Below are positions 25,387 to 34,259 of a stretch of 59,551 bases of DNA, one piece after another; within the stretch, counting starts at the first letter, position 1, and the number at the start of each line of letters is the position of its first letter. Location: assembly GCA_045631465.1 (NCBI GenBank), contig JAZQUV010000043.1, positions 1 through 59,551 of the forward strand, in the 5' to 3' direction. The notes below the pieces were generated by a model. The model did no database searches and was not told the origin of the DNA. It saw only the letters and a program-made list of their open reading frames with translations. Both the position numbers and the translations under genes were made by a program. Source of the stretch: Aphodosoma sp045631465. Its GTDB lineage: Bacteria > Bacteroidota > Bacteroidia > Bacteroidales > Paludibacteraceae.

Positions 25387-26250
25387 ATGAATGTAATTAG
25401 CGGAAAAGATATGGCGGCTGCTTTGAAGCAACAATTGGCTGCCGATGTGGTTAAATACGCCGAAGAATACGGACGTAGACCAAACCTTGTGGTAATACTT
25501 GTAGGCGACGACCCAGGTAGCGTGTCGTACGTTACTGGTAAGGCTAAAGCTGCCGATGAGGTGGGTATCGAAAATAGCACAATCCGCCTTAGTGCGCAAA
25601 CTACAGAAGAAGAACTCCTCGACCTTGTGCGTGCACTTAATGTGGATGCTACTGTGGATGGTATCCTTGTGCAATTGCCTTTGCCTAATGGTATTAACGA
25701 GGAGAAAGTGATTGAAACTATTGCTAAAGAGAAAGATGTGGATGGTTTCCACCCTATGAATGTGGCTGCTTTGTGGCAAAAACGCCCTTGTGTGTTGCCT
25801 TGTACTCCAAAAGGTATCATCCGTTTGATGAAGAATATGGGCATCGAAATAGCAGGTAAACGTGCTGTGGTGATTGGCCGTAGCAACATCGTAGGTTTGC
25901 CTGTGACTAAATTGCTCATGGACGAAAATGCAACTGTGACAGTGTGCCATAGTCGCACTAAAGATATCGCTAAAGTATGTTCTGAAGCTGATATCCTTGT
26001 GCCAGCGCTTGGTCGTCCTAAATTCGTGAAAGCCGAGATGGTGAAAGAGGGTGCTGTGGTGATTGACGTAGGTGTTAACCGCGACCCTGAAACTGGCAAA
26101 TTGTGTGGTGATGTGGACTTCGACGAAGTTGCACCAAAGGCGTCATACATCACTAAAGTGCCAGGTGGCGTAGGTCCTATGACTATCGCATGCTTGATGG
26201 AAAACACCGTAGAGTGCTACCTCAACAACGTAAAAGCACAAGCGAAATAA
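25387..26250 (+). CDS. folD: methylenetetrahydrofolate dehydrogenase/cyclohydrolase
   Basis: A 287-residue bifunctional enzyme making 10-formyl-THF precursors. It shows VILVGDDPGSVSYVTGKAKAADE, GILVQLPLP, DVDGFHPMN, the NADP site VVIGRSNIVGLPVTKLLM and PGGVGPMTIACLMENT. It supplies the formyl donor for PurN and PurH, which explains its place in the cluster. Its TAA abuts the stop codon of the convergent M15 peptidase gene with no spacer (TAATTA at 26248-26253). Confidence 0.95.
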   Translation: MNVISGKDMAAALKQQLAADVVKYAEEYGRRPNLVVILVGDDPGSVSYVTGKAKAADEVGIENSTIRLSAQTTEEELLDLVRALNVDATVDGILVQLPLPNGINEEKVIETIAKEKDVDGFHPMNVAALWQKRPCVLPCTPKGIIRLMKNMGIEIAGKRAVVIGRSNIVGLPVTKLLMDENATVTVCHSRTKDIAKVCSEADILVPALGRPKFVKAEMVKEGAVVIDVGVNRDPETGKLCGDVDFDEVAPKASYITKVPGGVGPMTIACLMENTVECYLNNVKAQAK

Positions 26251-27141
26251 TTATTCGGAGATTCCGAAAATGTGTGATTGGATGATTCCGAGGGAATCGA
26301 CAAGATAGCTACCGCTGAAGCCAGTGATGTCTTCGGCGGTAATTTTTTGTCGGTAGGCTTCGAGATAGGGTTTTGAGAGTGGTGCATAGCTCCAATGCCA
26401 ACGTTCTTCGGCATAGCCGGTGCGAGTGGGGTCGGCTGTGTAGGGTTGGAAGAAGCCAAACTTGTGGGCATTCAGACAGAGCCAGTTGTAGATGCGGAGA
26501 CCTTCGCCGTGAGTCCAATCTTCTGGTTCGACGGAGATGAAATCGAGGTCGGTGCCCCAATGGTGACGCGATGTGCCAGGCATAGAGGAGTAGCGCATGA
26601 TGGAGCGGATTTTGTAGATGTCGCATGCTAGTTGTAGAGAATCTGTATTACAGACCCCCTCCGCCCGTTGGGCTCGTCCCCCTAACTCAGGGGGACAGTT
26701 TTTGGGGCATTGTGTGTTTTGCCATTTGCGGTCCCATATCTGTTTTTGGCGGTCGAAGTTGCGGGTGGCAGATACGATGGTGAGGGTGATGCCATCACGG
26801 AGTGCTGAGTCGCGCATGGCGAGGTAGGCTTGGAAAGTTTCGCGGTGGCAATACATCGATTTGTTGGATGCCATGTGCTCGGGGATGAGGACGAAGTTGG
26901 AGTCGGTGGCAGGGTTGAATTTGCCAAGAAGAATCTCTTTGGAAATGTGGAGTGAGGAGTGAGGAGTGAGGAGTGAATCTTTTTCTGTCTGTTGACCATT
27001 GTCTATTGTCTGTTGACCGTTGACCGTTGACTGTTGACTGTTGACCGTCGACTGTTGTAGTTCGCTATTGGTGTTTTGGGCTTTGTGGTTGGTGCAGGCG
27101 AGGAGTGCTATGATGGTGAGTATTAGTGTGATGTGTTTCAT
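26251..27141 (-). CDS. M15-family D,D-carboxypeptidase-like lipoprotein with repeat inserts
   Basis: A 296-residue protein. The N-terminus is a lipoprotein signal with lipobox LLAC (Cys16), so it is exported and lipid-anchored. The C-terminal ~170 residues form an M15/VanY peptidase domain with SRHHWGTDLDF (near 189-199) and ERWHWSY (near 246), the zinc ligands. It likely trims peptidoglycan stem peptides. Residues ~26-66 (QQSTVN-type) and ~147-166 (CPPELGGRAQRAEG) are encoded by repeat words: GTCAACAGTCAACAG and the CCCCCTAACTCAGGGGG hairpin. The second insert lies within the domain, so activity is uncertain. Confidence 0.82.
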   Translation of the reverse strand: MKHITLILTIIALLACTNHKAQNTNSELQQSTVNSQQSTVNGQQTIDNGQQTEKDSLLTPHSSLHISKEILLGKFNPATDSNFVLIPEHMASNKSMYCHRETFQAYLAMRDSALRDGITLTIVSATRNFDRQKQIWDRKWQNTQCPKNCPPELGGRAQRAEGVCNTDSLQLACDIYKIRSIMRYSSMPGTSRHHWGTDLDFISVEPEDWTHGEGLRIYNWLCLNAHKFGFFQPYTADPTRTGYAEERWHWSYAPLSKPYLEAYRQKITAEDITGFSGSYLVDSLGIIQSHIFGISE

Positions 27142-27230
27142 TTTGTGATAAGTTTTATATGTAGATATTTTTGTTGTGCAAAGTTAATAAAAAAAAGGTG
27201 AAAAGGTTTGGTTTGTTAGTATATTTTTTT

Positions 27231-27246
27231 TATCTTTGCAAAGATA
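27231..27246 (+). promoter_or_regulatory. purB promoter box within a 16-bp perfect palindrome
   Basis: TATCTTTGCAAAGATA is its own reverse complement and its left half is a TAnnTTTG -7 box. It lies ~200 bp upstream of purB; the 27247-27443 leader is G+T rich with no other feature. A regulator dimer could bind here. Confidence 0.5.
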
Positions 27247-27443
27247 ATTATATTTGCCCGAAAAGTTATGTTAAGTATTGGTATACAAAAACTTATGTTG
27301 AATGTAGGTATGCGCTGTGTGGCGATGTGTGATGTTGTGTGCCGTGTTGTGAGTGAAGAGTGATGCCGTGTGCGTCGCTTTTTGTGTTTTTATTGGGGTA
27401 TTTCGATGTGTGAAATTTTTAATAATTTTATAATATATTTTTT

Positions 27444-28742
27444 ATGATTGAACGTTATAGTCGTCCAGTGATGCGTAATGTCTGGACAGAAGAAAACAAA
27501 TTTGCGGCTTACTTGAAAGTGGAGCTTTTTGCTTCGGAGGCTTGGAGTAAGTTGGGTGTTGTGCCTGAAGAGGATATTAAAAAACTTTGGGATAATGCGT
27601 CGTTTTCTATTCCTCGTATCTACGAGATTGAGCAACAAACTCGTCACGATGTGGTGGCTTTCACACGTGCGGTGAGCGAAACACTTGGTGAAGAACGTAA
27701 ATGGGTTCACTATGGTTTGACATCGACTGACGTGGTGGATACTGCTAATGGTTATTTGATTAAACAGGCGAATGATATTTTGCGCCAAGATTTGACTGAA
27801 TTCCTCGAGGTGTTGCGCAAACAGGCTATTCGTTTCAAATCGCAACCTTGCATTGGTCGTACTCATGGTATTCACGCCGACATTACTTCATTCGGTTTGA
27901 AATGGGTGTTGTGGTATGCTGAAATGAAACGTAATATTGAGCGTTTTGAGCGTGCTGCGGCAGATGTTGAGTGTGGCAAAATGAGTGGTGCTGTGGGTAA
28001 CTTTGCTAACATCCCTCCTTTCATCGAAGAGTATGTGTGCGAGCACCTTGGCATTAACCATGCGTTGGTTTCTACTCAAGTGTTACAACGCGACCGTCAT
28101 GCTTATTATATGGCTACTTTGGCTGTGATTGCTTCGTCACTCGAACAAATGGCTCTCGAAATTCGTAACTTGCAACGCACTGAGGTGCACGAAGTGGAAG
28201 AGGCATTTGGTAAGGGTCAAAAAGGTTCGTCGGCTATGCCTCACAAACGTAATCCTATCTCTTCTGAAAATATTTGTGGTTGTGCGCGCGTGATGCGTGG
28301 TTATATGGCTACATTTGCTGAAAACGTGGCTTTGTGGCACGAACGTGATATTTCGCACTCGGCTACTGAACGTATCATCTTACCTGATGCTACTATGTTG
28401 CTCGACTATATGCTCAACCGCTTCAAAGGTATCTTGGAAAATATCGTTATCTTCCCTGACCAAATGTTGGCTAATATTTATCGCACTAAGAAGGTTATCT
28501 TTGCTCAACGTGTGATGAATGCGTTGATTGAGAGAGGTTTTGTGCGTGAAGAGGCTTATGATACTGTGCAACCTATTGCTATGCGTGCTTGGGGCGAAGG
28601 TTTGGATTATCAAGAATTGCTTGCTGAGAACGAAAAAGTGATGAGCTACCTCACTCGCGAAGAGTTGGATGCTTGCTTCACTCTCGACTACTACTTCTCG
28701 CAAGTAGATTATATCTACAAACGTAACGGAATTGAAGAATAA
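27444..28742 (+). CDS. purB: adenylosuccinate lyase
   Basis: A 432-residue lyase of the fumarase superfamily: MIERYSRPVMRNVWTEENKF at the start, then GLTSTDVVDTANG, GRTHGIHADITSFGLK and the signature loop SSAMPHKRNPISSE. It releases fumarate from SAICAR and from adenylosuccinate. It starts a third purine transcript (purB, guaB, guaA). Confidence 0.96.
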   Translation: MIERYSRPVMRNVWTEENKFAAYLKVELFASEAWSKLGVVPEEDIKKLWDNASFSIPRIYEIEQQTRHDVVAFTRAVSETLGEERKWVHYGLTSTDVVDTANGYLIKQANDILRQDLTEFLEVLRKQAIRFKSQPCIGRTHGIHADITSFGLKWVLWYAEMKRNIERFERAAADVECGKMSGAVGNFANIPPFIEEYVCEHLGINHALVSTQVLQRDRHAYYMATLAVIASSLEQMALEIRNLQRTEVHEVEEAFGKGQKGSSAMPHKRNPISSENICGCARVMRGYMATFAENVALWHERDISHSATERIILPDATMLLDYMLNRFKGILENIVIFPDQMLANIYRTKKVIFAQRVMNALIERGFVREEAYDTVQPIAMRAWGEGLDYQELLAENEKVMSYLTREELDACFTLDYYFSQVDYIYKRNGIEE

Positions 28743-28828
28743 TTAAGTAATAAGTAATAAGTCGAAAGTCGTGATACTTTGAATGCAGTTGTCTTGCTAC
28801 TTACGACTTTTTACTAAATATCTAAAAT

Positions 28829-30292
28829 ATGAAATTCGATAACATTAGAACAGGTTTGACTTTTGATGATGTGTTGCTCGTTCCACAAAAATCGAACGTA
28901 TTGCCATCACAAATTAGTCTTAAAACACATTTGACTCGTAATATTGAGTTGAATATTCCGCTTGTGAGTGCGGCTATGGATACTGTTACAGAATCGACTT
29001 TGGCGATTGCAATTGCACGCGAAGGTGGTCTTGGTTTTATCCATAAAAACATGAGCATCGAGGAACAAGCTGCAAAAGTGGATTTGGTGAAACGCTACGA
29101 AAGTGGTATGATTACTAATCCTGTGACTTTGAGAGCAGATAGCACATTGCTCGACTGCGAGGCTTTGCTTCATAAATATCGTATCAGCGGATTGCCTGTG
29201 GTGGATGACGACAATCGTCTTGTTGGTATCATCACTAACCGCGACTTGAAATATCTTACTCCAGACGAAACAAAAGTGAGCGAGGTGATGACAAAAGATA
29301 ACCTCGTGACTGCTAAAATCGGTACTTCGCTTTTGGAAGCAAAAGAGATTTTGTGGAAAAACCGTATCGAGAAATTGCCTATCGTTGACGACGAAGGTCG
29401 TTTGGTAGGTTTGATTACATCGAAAGATATCGACAACGTGGGCAACTATCCTAACGCATGTAAAGATGCTGCAGGTCGTCTTCGTTGTGGTGCTGCAGTA
29501 GGTGTGGCAGCAGACATGATGAAACGTGTTGATGCACTTGTAAAAGCTGGTGTTGACGTTATTACTGTTGACTCAGCTCACGGTCATTCTCACAATATCA
29601 TCGAGGCTGTGCGCTCAATTCGTCAAGCTTATCCTGATCTTGATATCGTAGCAGGTAATATCGTAACAAAAGAGGCTGCTGCTGACTTGATTGAGGCAGG
29701 TGCTAACTGCGTGAAAGTGGGTATCGGTCCTGGTTCTATCTGTACAACACGTGTTGTGGCAGGTGTGGGTGTACCTCAAATTTCGGCTGTAGCAGAGGTG
29801 GCTGAATTCTGTAAAGATAAAGGCGTATGCGTTATTGCCGATGGTGGTATCAAATTCTCAGGCGATATCGTGAAAGCTCTTGCAGCAGGTGCCGACGTGG
29901 TTATGTTGGGTTCATTGTTTGCTGGTTGCTCAGAGAGCCCTGGCGACGAAATCGTATTCCAAGGACGTAAATATAAAGTGTATGTAGGTATGGGTTCGTT
30001 GGCAGCTATGAAACGTGGTTCGGCTGACCGTTACTTCCAAGCTAAAGACGTAAATGCTAAGAAACTTGTGCCAGAAGGCATTGAGGGTCGTGTGGCATTC
30101 AAAGGTGCGTTGGCCGATACTATCTATCAACTTTGTGGCGGTATCCGTTCGGGTATGGGCTATTGCGGTACTCCTGACATCGAATCACTCAAACGCGATA
30201 GCGTATTCGTACGCATCACAAATGCAGGTCTTCGCGAATCTCACCCACACGATGTAGATATCACAGTAGAAGCTCCTAACTACACTAAATAA
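28829..30292 (+). CDS. guaB: IMP dehydrogenase
   Basis: A 487-residue enzyme converting IMP to XMP, the first step to GMP. It has a TIM barrel start (TFDDVLLVPQKSNVLP), two CBS domains at about residues 95-205, then DSAHGHS and the catalytic loop GIGPGSICTTR with Cys305. The flap region YFQ and EGIEGRVAFKG is present. The purB-guaB spacer (28743-28828) carries an AAGTAATAAGTCGAAAGTCG / ACGACTTTTTACT inverted word. Confidence 0.96.
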   Translation: MKFDNIRTGLTFDDVLLVPQKSNVLPSQISLKTHLTRNIELNIPLVSAAMDTVTESTLAIAIAREGGLGFIHKNMSIEEQAAKVDLVKRYESGMITNPVTLRADSTLLDCEALLHKYRISGLPVVDDDNRLVGIITNRDLKYLTPDETKVSEVMTKDNLVTAKIGTSLLEAKEILWKNRIEKLPIVDDEGRLVGLITSKDIDNVGNYPNACKDAAGRLRCGAAVGVAADMMKRVDALVKAGVDVITVDSAHGHSHNIIEAVRSIRQAYPDLDIVAGNIVTKEAAADLIEAGANCVKVGIGPGSICTTRVVAGVGVPQISAVAEVAEFCKDKGVCVIADGGIKFSGDIVKALAAGADVVMLGSLFAGCSESPGDEIVFQGRKYKVYVGMGSLAAMKRGSADRYFQAKDVNAKKLVPEGIEGRVAFKGALADTIYQLCGGIRSGMGYCGTPDIESLKRDSVFVRITNAGLRESHPHDVDITVEAPNYTK

Positions 30293-30405
30293 TGTTCAAG
30301 TTGAAATGTGAAATGTGAAATGTGAAAGTTGCCATCTGGCATCAGATTTCAAATTTCGATTTCTAACAAATTTCAAATTTAAACTTTCAAATTTCAAATT
30401 AAGAA

Positions 30406-31941
30406 ATGGTTTACGACAAAATATTAGTGCTCGACTTTGGTTCGCAATACAACCAACTTATTGCACGCCGTATCCGTGAGATGGGCGTGTTCAGTGAGTT
30501 GCGTTCGCACGACCTCACAGCTGAGCAAATTCGCGCAATACCTGGCGTGAAAGGTATCGTCTTCAGTGGCGGCCCTAAGTCGGTATACGAAGCAGATGCA
30601 TTCAATTGCGACCCTGAGATTTTCTCTATGGGATTGCCTATCCTCGGTATCTGCTATGGTATGCAATTGACAAGCAAATTCTATGGCGGTGTAATCGAAA
30701 AAGGTACTACAAAAGAGTATGGCAAAATGCCTATTCACGTAGAAGATGATTGCCTTTTGTTTGATGGACTTCCAAAAACACAAGATGTGTGGATGTCGCA
30801 CGGCGACCACGTAGCTCGTCATCCTGAAAACTTCCGTATGGCAGCTAAGAGCGACAATGGTCTTGCAGCAGCGATTTACAACCCAGAATTGAAAACATAT
30901 CTCGTGCAATTCCACCCAGAGGTGCGCGGCTCGGTATATGGCACAGATATTATTGCTAACTTCGTGTTCAAAGTGTGTGAAGCACAAAAGAATTGGACAA
31001 TGGAGAGCTATATCGATATGCAAATTGCTAAAATCCGCGAACAAGTGGGCGACCGCAAAGTGTTGTGCGGATTGAGTGGCGGTGTCGACTCTACAGTAGT
31101 AGCAGTGCTTATCCACAAAGCTATTGGTGATCAACTCACATGTATGTTCATCGACCATGGTATGCTTCGCAAAAACGAGGGTGACCAAGTGATGGATATG
31201 TGTAAAGATTTGTTTGGTATCAACGTAGTGCGCATCGATGCTCGCGACCGCTTCTTGGGCAAATTGGCAGGAGTGTCGGACCCAGAACGCAAACGCAAAA
31301 TCATTGGTAACGAGTTTGTTTATTGCTTCGACGAAGAGAGTGCTAAACTCGGCGATTTTGATTTCTTGGCACAAGGCACACTCTATACAGACGTGATTGA
31401 GTCGGGTACTAAAACAGCTCAAACAATCAAATCGCACCACAACGTAGGTGGTCTTCCAAAAGATATGAAATTCAAATTGGTTGAGCCATTGAACGTATTG
31501 TTCAAAGACGAAGTGCGCGTGTTGGGCGAAGCATTAGGTATCCCTTCAGCGATGGTATGGCGTCAACCATTCCCAGGTCCAGGCTTGGCAATTCGTATTA
31601 TTGGCGATATCACAGAAGCAAAACTCCATATCGTACGCGAGAGTGACGCAATCCTCCGTGAAGAGATTGCTAAAGCAGGTCTCGACCGCGAAATTTGGCA
31701 ATACTTTACAGTGTTGACAAACTTGCAAAGCGTAGGTGTGATGGGCGACGAACGTACTTATGATTATGCACTTGGTATTCGTGCCGTTACATCAATCGAC
31801 GGTATGACAGCCGACTGGGCACGCATTCCTTACGATGTGCTTGATATCATCTCACGTCGTATTGTCAACGAAGTGAAAGGTGTCAACCGCATCATTTATG
31901 ATATCACTTCAAAACCACCAGCAACTATCGAGTGGGAATAA
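30406..31941 (+). CDS. guaA: GMP synthase (glutamine-hydrolysing)
   Basis: A 511-residue two-domain enzyme. The glutamine amidotransferase part has Cys83 (GICYGMQ) and QFHPEV. The ATP pyrophosphatase domain begins with LSGGVDSTV near 222-230, followed by the C-terminal dimerisation domain ending KPPATIEWE. It aminates XMP to GMP. The spacer before it (30293-30405) is made of GAAATGTGAAATGTG and TTTCAAATTTCAAATT words. Confidence 0.96.
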   Translation: MVYDKILVLDFGSQYNQLIARRIREMGVFSELRSHDLTAEQIRAIPGVKGIVFSGGPKSVYEADAFNCDPEIFSMGLPILGICYGMQLTSKFYGGVIEKGTTKEYGKMPIHVEDDCLLFDGLPKTQDVWMSHGDHVARHPENFRMAAKSDNGLAAAIYNPELKTYLVQFHPEVRGSVYGTDIIANFVFKVCEAQKNWTMESYIDMQIAKIREQVGDRKVLCGLSGGVDSTVVAVLIHKAIGDQLTCMFIDHGMLRKNEGDQVMDMCKDLFGINVVRIDARDRFLGKLAGVSDPERKRKIIGNEFVYCFDEESAKLGDFDFLAQGTLYTDVIESGTKTAQTIKSHHNVGGLPKDMKFKLVEPLNVLFKDEVRVLGEALGIPSAMVWRQPFPGPGLAIRIIGDITEAKLHIVRESDAILREEIAKAGLDREIWQYFTVLTNLQSVGVMGDERTYDYALGIRAVTSIDGMTADWARIPYDVLDIISRRIVNEVKGVNRIIYDITSKPPATIEWE

Positions 31942-32428
31942 TGGTGCAAGGTGAGCGAAGAGAAAATAATAAAATTCACAAAAAAATAAAATTCAGAATC
32001 TTTGACTATTAAGTCTGAATGAAGTTTACTTCAATTCAGAATTAATAGGCGGAGATTCAAAAAATCAAATTCGTTTTGATTTTTTACAAAGAATTTTATT
32101 TTTTTTACCCATCTTCCGAACCGCAGCCCATTATCACGAACCGCAAGGTGAGTAATAAGCCTAATAGGGTACAGCGAATCTTAGATAAGGTGAGTAATAA
32201 AACCCGATAGGGTACAGCGAACCTTAGGCAAGGAGAGTAATAAAAATAAAAAAGACATAAGAACATAATAACAAAATTTATTAAACTATATTTTTATGTT
32301 TTTCTGTTATTATGTCTTTTAAAAATAAAAATCCTGTTCTCCTGTCTTCCTGTCTAAAAATAAAAACGAAGCGCAGCTGAGTAAGTCTCACTACTCGCTA
32401 CTAGTTACTAAAAATCTATATATAAACA
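31942..32428. repeat. 487-bp repeat-filled spacer between guaA and purA
   Basis: No gene. Words include a GAAGT TT ACTTC mini-hairpin (32020-32031) inside TCTGAAT…ATTCAGA, a twofold GGTGAGTAATAA…GGGTACAGCGAA word (32150-32245), the nested inverted-arm element (32249-32358) and the GAAGCG(A/C)AGCTGAGTA leader word (32369-32415) ending close to purA. I see no convincing promoter box of its own for purA. Confidence 0.75.
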
Positions 32429-33721
32429 ATGTCAGAAATAAATAATACATTAGTCGTTGTTGGTGTGCAATGGGGCGATGAAGGCAAAGGTAAAATGACT
32501 GACTATCTTGGTCAAAAAGCCGATGTTGTAGTGCGCTACCAAGGCGGTAACAATGCTGGTCACACCATCACATTTGGAGGTAATAAATATGCTCTCCAAT
32601 CAATTCCATCTGGTGTTTTCAATCCACATATCAAGAACGTTATGGCAAATGGTATGGTCATCAACCCAAAGGCTGCTATTGGTGAGTTGGAAGGATTGAA
32701 ACAACGTGGAATCACAGATTTCCAACTTTTTATCTCCGACCGTGCAGCGGTTATTATGCCATATCATATTGCTCTTGATGGTGCATATGAAGCATTGAAA
32801 GGTGGAAAACAAATCGGTACAACTAAAAAAGGTATTGGTCCTGCCTATTGCGACAAATATAGCCGTGTAGGCATCCGTATTGGCGACCTTATCGACCCTG
32901 AATATTTCGCAGAACGCCTCCGTGATGCGCTCACACAAAAGAATGTAGAACTTCGTGCTTTAGGCCTCGAAGAGATGGATTTTGATACTCTCTACAAAGA
33001 ATTCCTTGCCTATGGCGAAGTGCTCCGTCCTTATATTTGCGACACATCAATTCTTCTCAACAAAGAGATTGAAGAGGGCAAAAAAGTGTTGTTCGAAGGT
33101 GCTCAAGGCGTGATGCTTTGTATCGAAAACGGTACATATCCATTCGTTACATCATCATCTCCTACAGCAGCAAGCGTACCTCTTGGTGCAGGTGTGGCTC
33201 CTCGTTATATCAACCGTGCATTGGGTATCTGTAAAGCATATACAACACGCGTAGGTGCAGGTCCATTCCCTACCGAACTCGAAGGCGAATTGGCAGATTA
33301 CATCCGCGAGCGCGGTCACGAATATGGCACCGTAACAGGTCGTCCACGTCGTGTAGGCTATCTCGATGCCGTAGGCCTCCGTCACGCATGCCGCATTTCA
33401 GGTATCAACTATCTTAGCATTATGTTGTTCGACGTGCTCACAGGCGTTGAAACATTGAAAATTTGTACAGGCTACGAACTCGATGGCAAAGTCATCGATT
33501 ACGTACCTGCAACACTTAGCGCGTTGGAGCGTTGCAAACCAATCTATATCGAAATGGAAGGTTGGAAAGAAGAAATCGAAGACGTTCGCGATTTCGATGC
33601 CCTCCCAGCAGCAGCTAAAGCCTACCTCAGCAAAATTGAAGAACTCACTAACACTGAGATTGCCGTTGTCAGCGTAGGTCCTGACCGTACACAAACTATC
33701 ATGATAAAAGATATATTCTAA
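32429..33721 (+). CDS. purA: adenylosuccinate synthetase
   Basis: A 430-residue GTP-dependent enzyme joining IMP and aspartate. It shows VGVQWGDEGKGKMTDYL, GGNNAGHT, GTTKKGIGPAYCDK, FEGAQGVMLC and TGRPRRVGYLD. With purB it completes the branch to AMP. A strong terminator follows, marking the end of the purine supercluster. Confidence 0.96.
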   Translation: MSEINNTLVVVGVQWGDEGKGKMTDYLGQKADVVVRYQGGNNAGHTITFGGNKYALQSIPSGVFNPHIKNVMANGMVINPKAAIGELEGLKQRGITDFQLFISDRAAVIMPYHIALDGAYEALKGGKQIGTTKKGIGPAYCDKYSRVGIRIGDLIDPEYFAERLRDALTQKNVELRALGLEEMDFDTLYKEFLAYGEVLRPYICDTSILLNKEIEEGKKVLFEGAQGVMLCIENGTYPFVTSSSPTAASVPLGAGVAPRYINRALGICKAYTTRVGAGPFPTELEGELADYIRERGHEYGTVTGRPRRVGYLDAVGLRHACRISGINYLSIMLFDVLTGVETLKICTGYELDGKVIDYVPATLSALERCKPIYIEMEGWKEEIEDVRDFDALPAAAKAYLSKIEELTNTEIAVVSVGPDRTQTIMIKDIF

Positions 33722-33742
33722 TAAATAAGAATGTTACTGTAA

Positions 33743-33778
33743 AAATAAGCCGACTCACCCGAGCCGGCTTATTTTTTT
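33743..33778 (+). terminator. terminator after purA
   Basis: AAATAAGCCG…CGGCTTATTT (33743-33752 with 33765-33774) with a smaller CTC/GAG pair inside, followed by a T-run. Confidence 0.9.
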
Positions 33779-34203
33779 CTCTCAATTCAAAATCTTGCAC
33801 AACAAACACAAGAACCATTCTTTCAAAAAGAAAACCCCGTTCTCATGTCTTCTTGTCTAAAAAAAACAACGAGCAAAGCGAGTACAATCTGTGCAAATCC
33901 GTAGAGCGATATTTTATGCAGCGCATAAAATAAGCGAATCAAAAAAGAAAGAAAAAATCAGAGCAATCTGTGTCATCTGTGGGAGATAATTCAAATCCGG
34001 ATGGCACGCGAAGCGTCAATTCCGTGAATTCCGTGGGTTCAGTGAGAGAAAAAGAAAACTCCGTGAGAGATAAAAATAGTTCAGTGAGAAAAAAAAACTC
34101 CGTGAGCAAACCCCAAAAAATCCCCCCCCCCCCATCTCGAACCCTCACCGAACCCTCATCGAAGAAAACAACTAAAAAATACAAAAAAAAATCCCCAAAA
34201 CAC
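33779..34203. repeat. C-rich repeat spacer with a C12 tract
   Basis: Right-type repeat arm TTCTCATGTCTTCTTGTCTA (33840), then many CTGTG / TCCGTGAG words (33890-34100), then twelve consecutive C (34122-34133). Frames through the words give SVREK/SVRDK-type peptides; no gene is credible. From here to about 38 kb the plus strand is C-rich. Confidence 0.65.
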
Positions 34204-34234
34204 TTGACTTTTGCCCCAAAATTTTGTATATTTG
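34204..34234 (+). promoter_or_regulatory. promoter of helix-turn-helix gene
   Basis: -33 TTG at 34204-34206 and -7 TATATTTG at 34227-34234, spaced 20 bp. The ATG at 34260 is 25 bp downstream; the earlier in-frame ATG at 34224 lies in the promoter and is rejected. Confidence 0.7.
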
Positions 34235-34259
34235 TATAAACAAAAACAAACAAATAAAT

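Noticed and set aside
33970..34239. 89-residue plus-strand frame with SVREKENSVRDKNSSV-type repeats.
   Set aside because: Built from TCCGTGAG spacer words and the C12 tract; ends in the promoter of the next gene.
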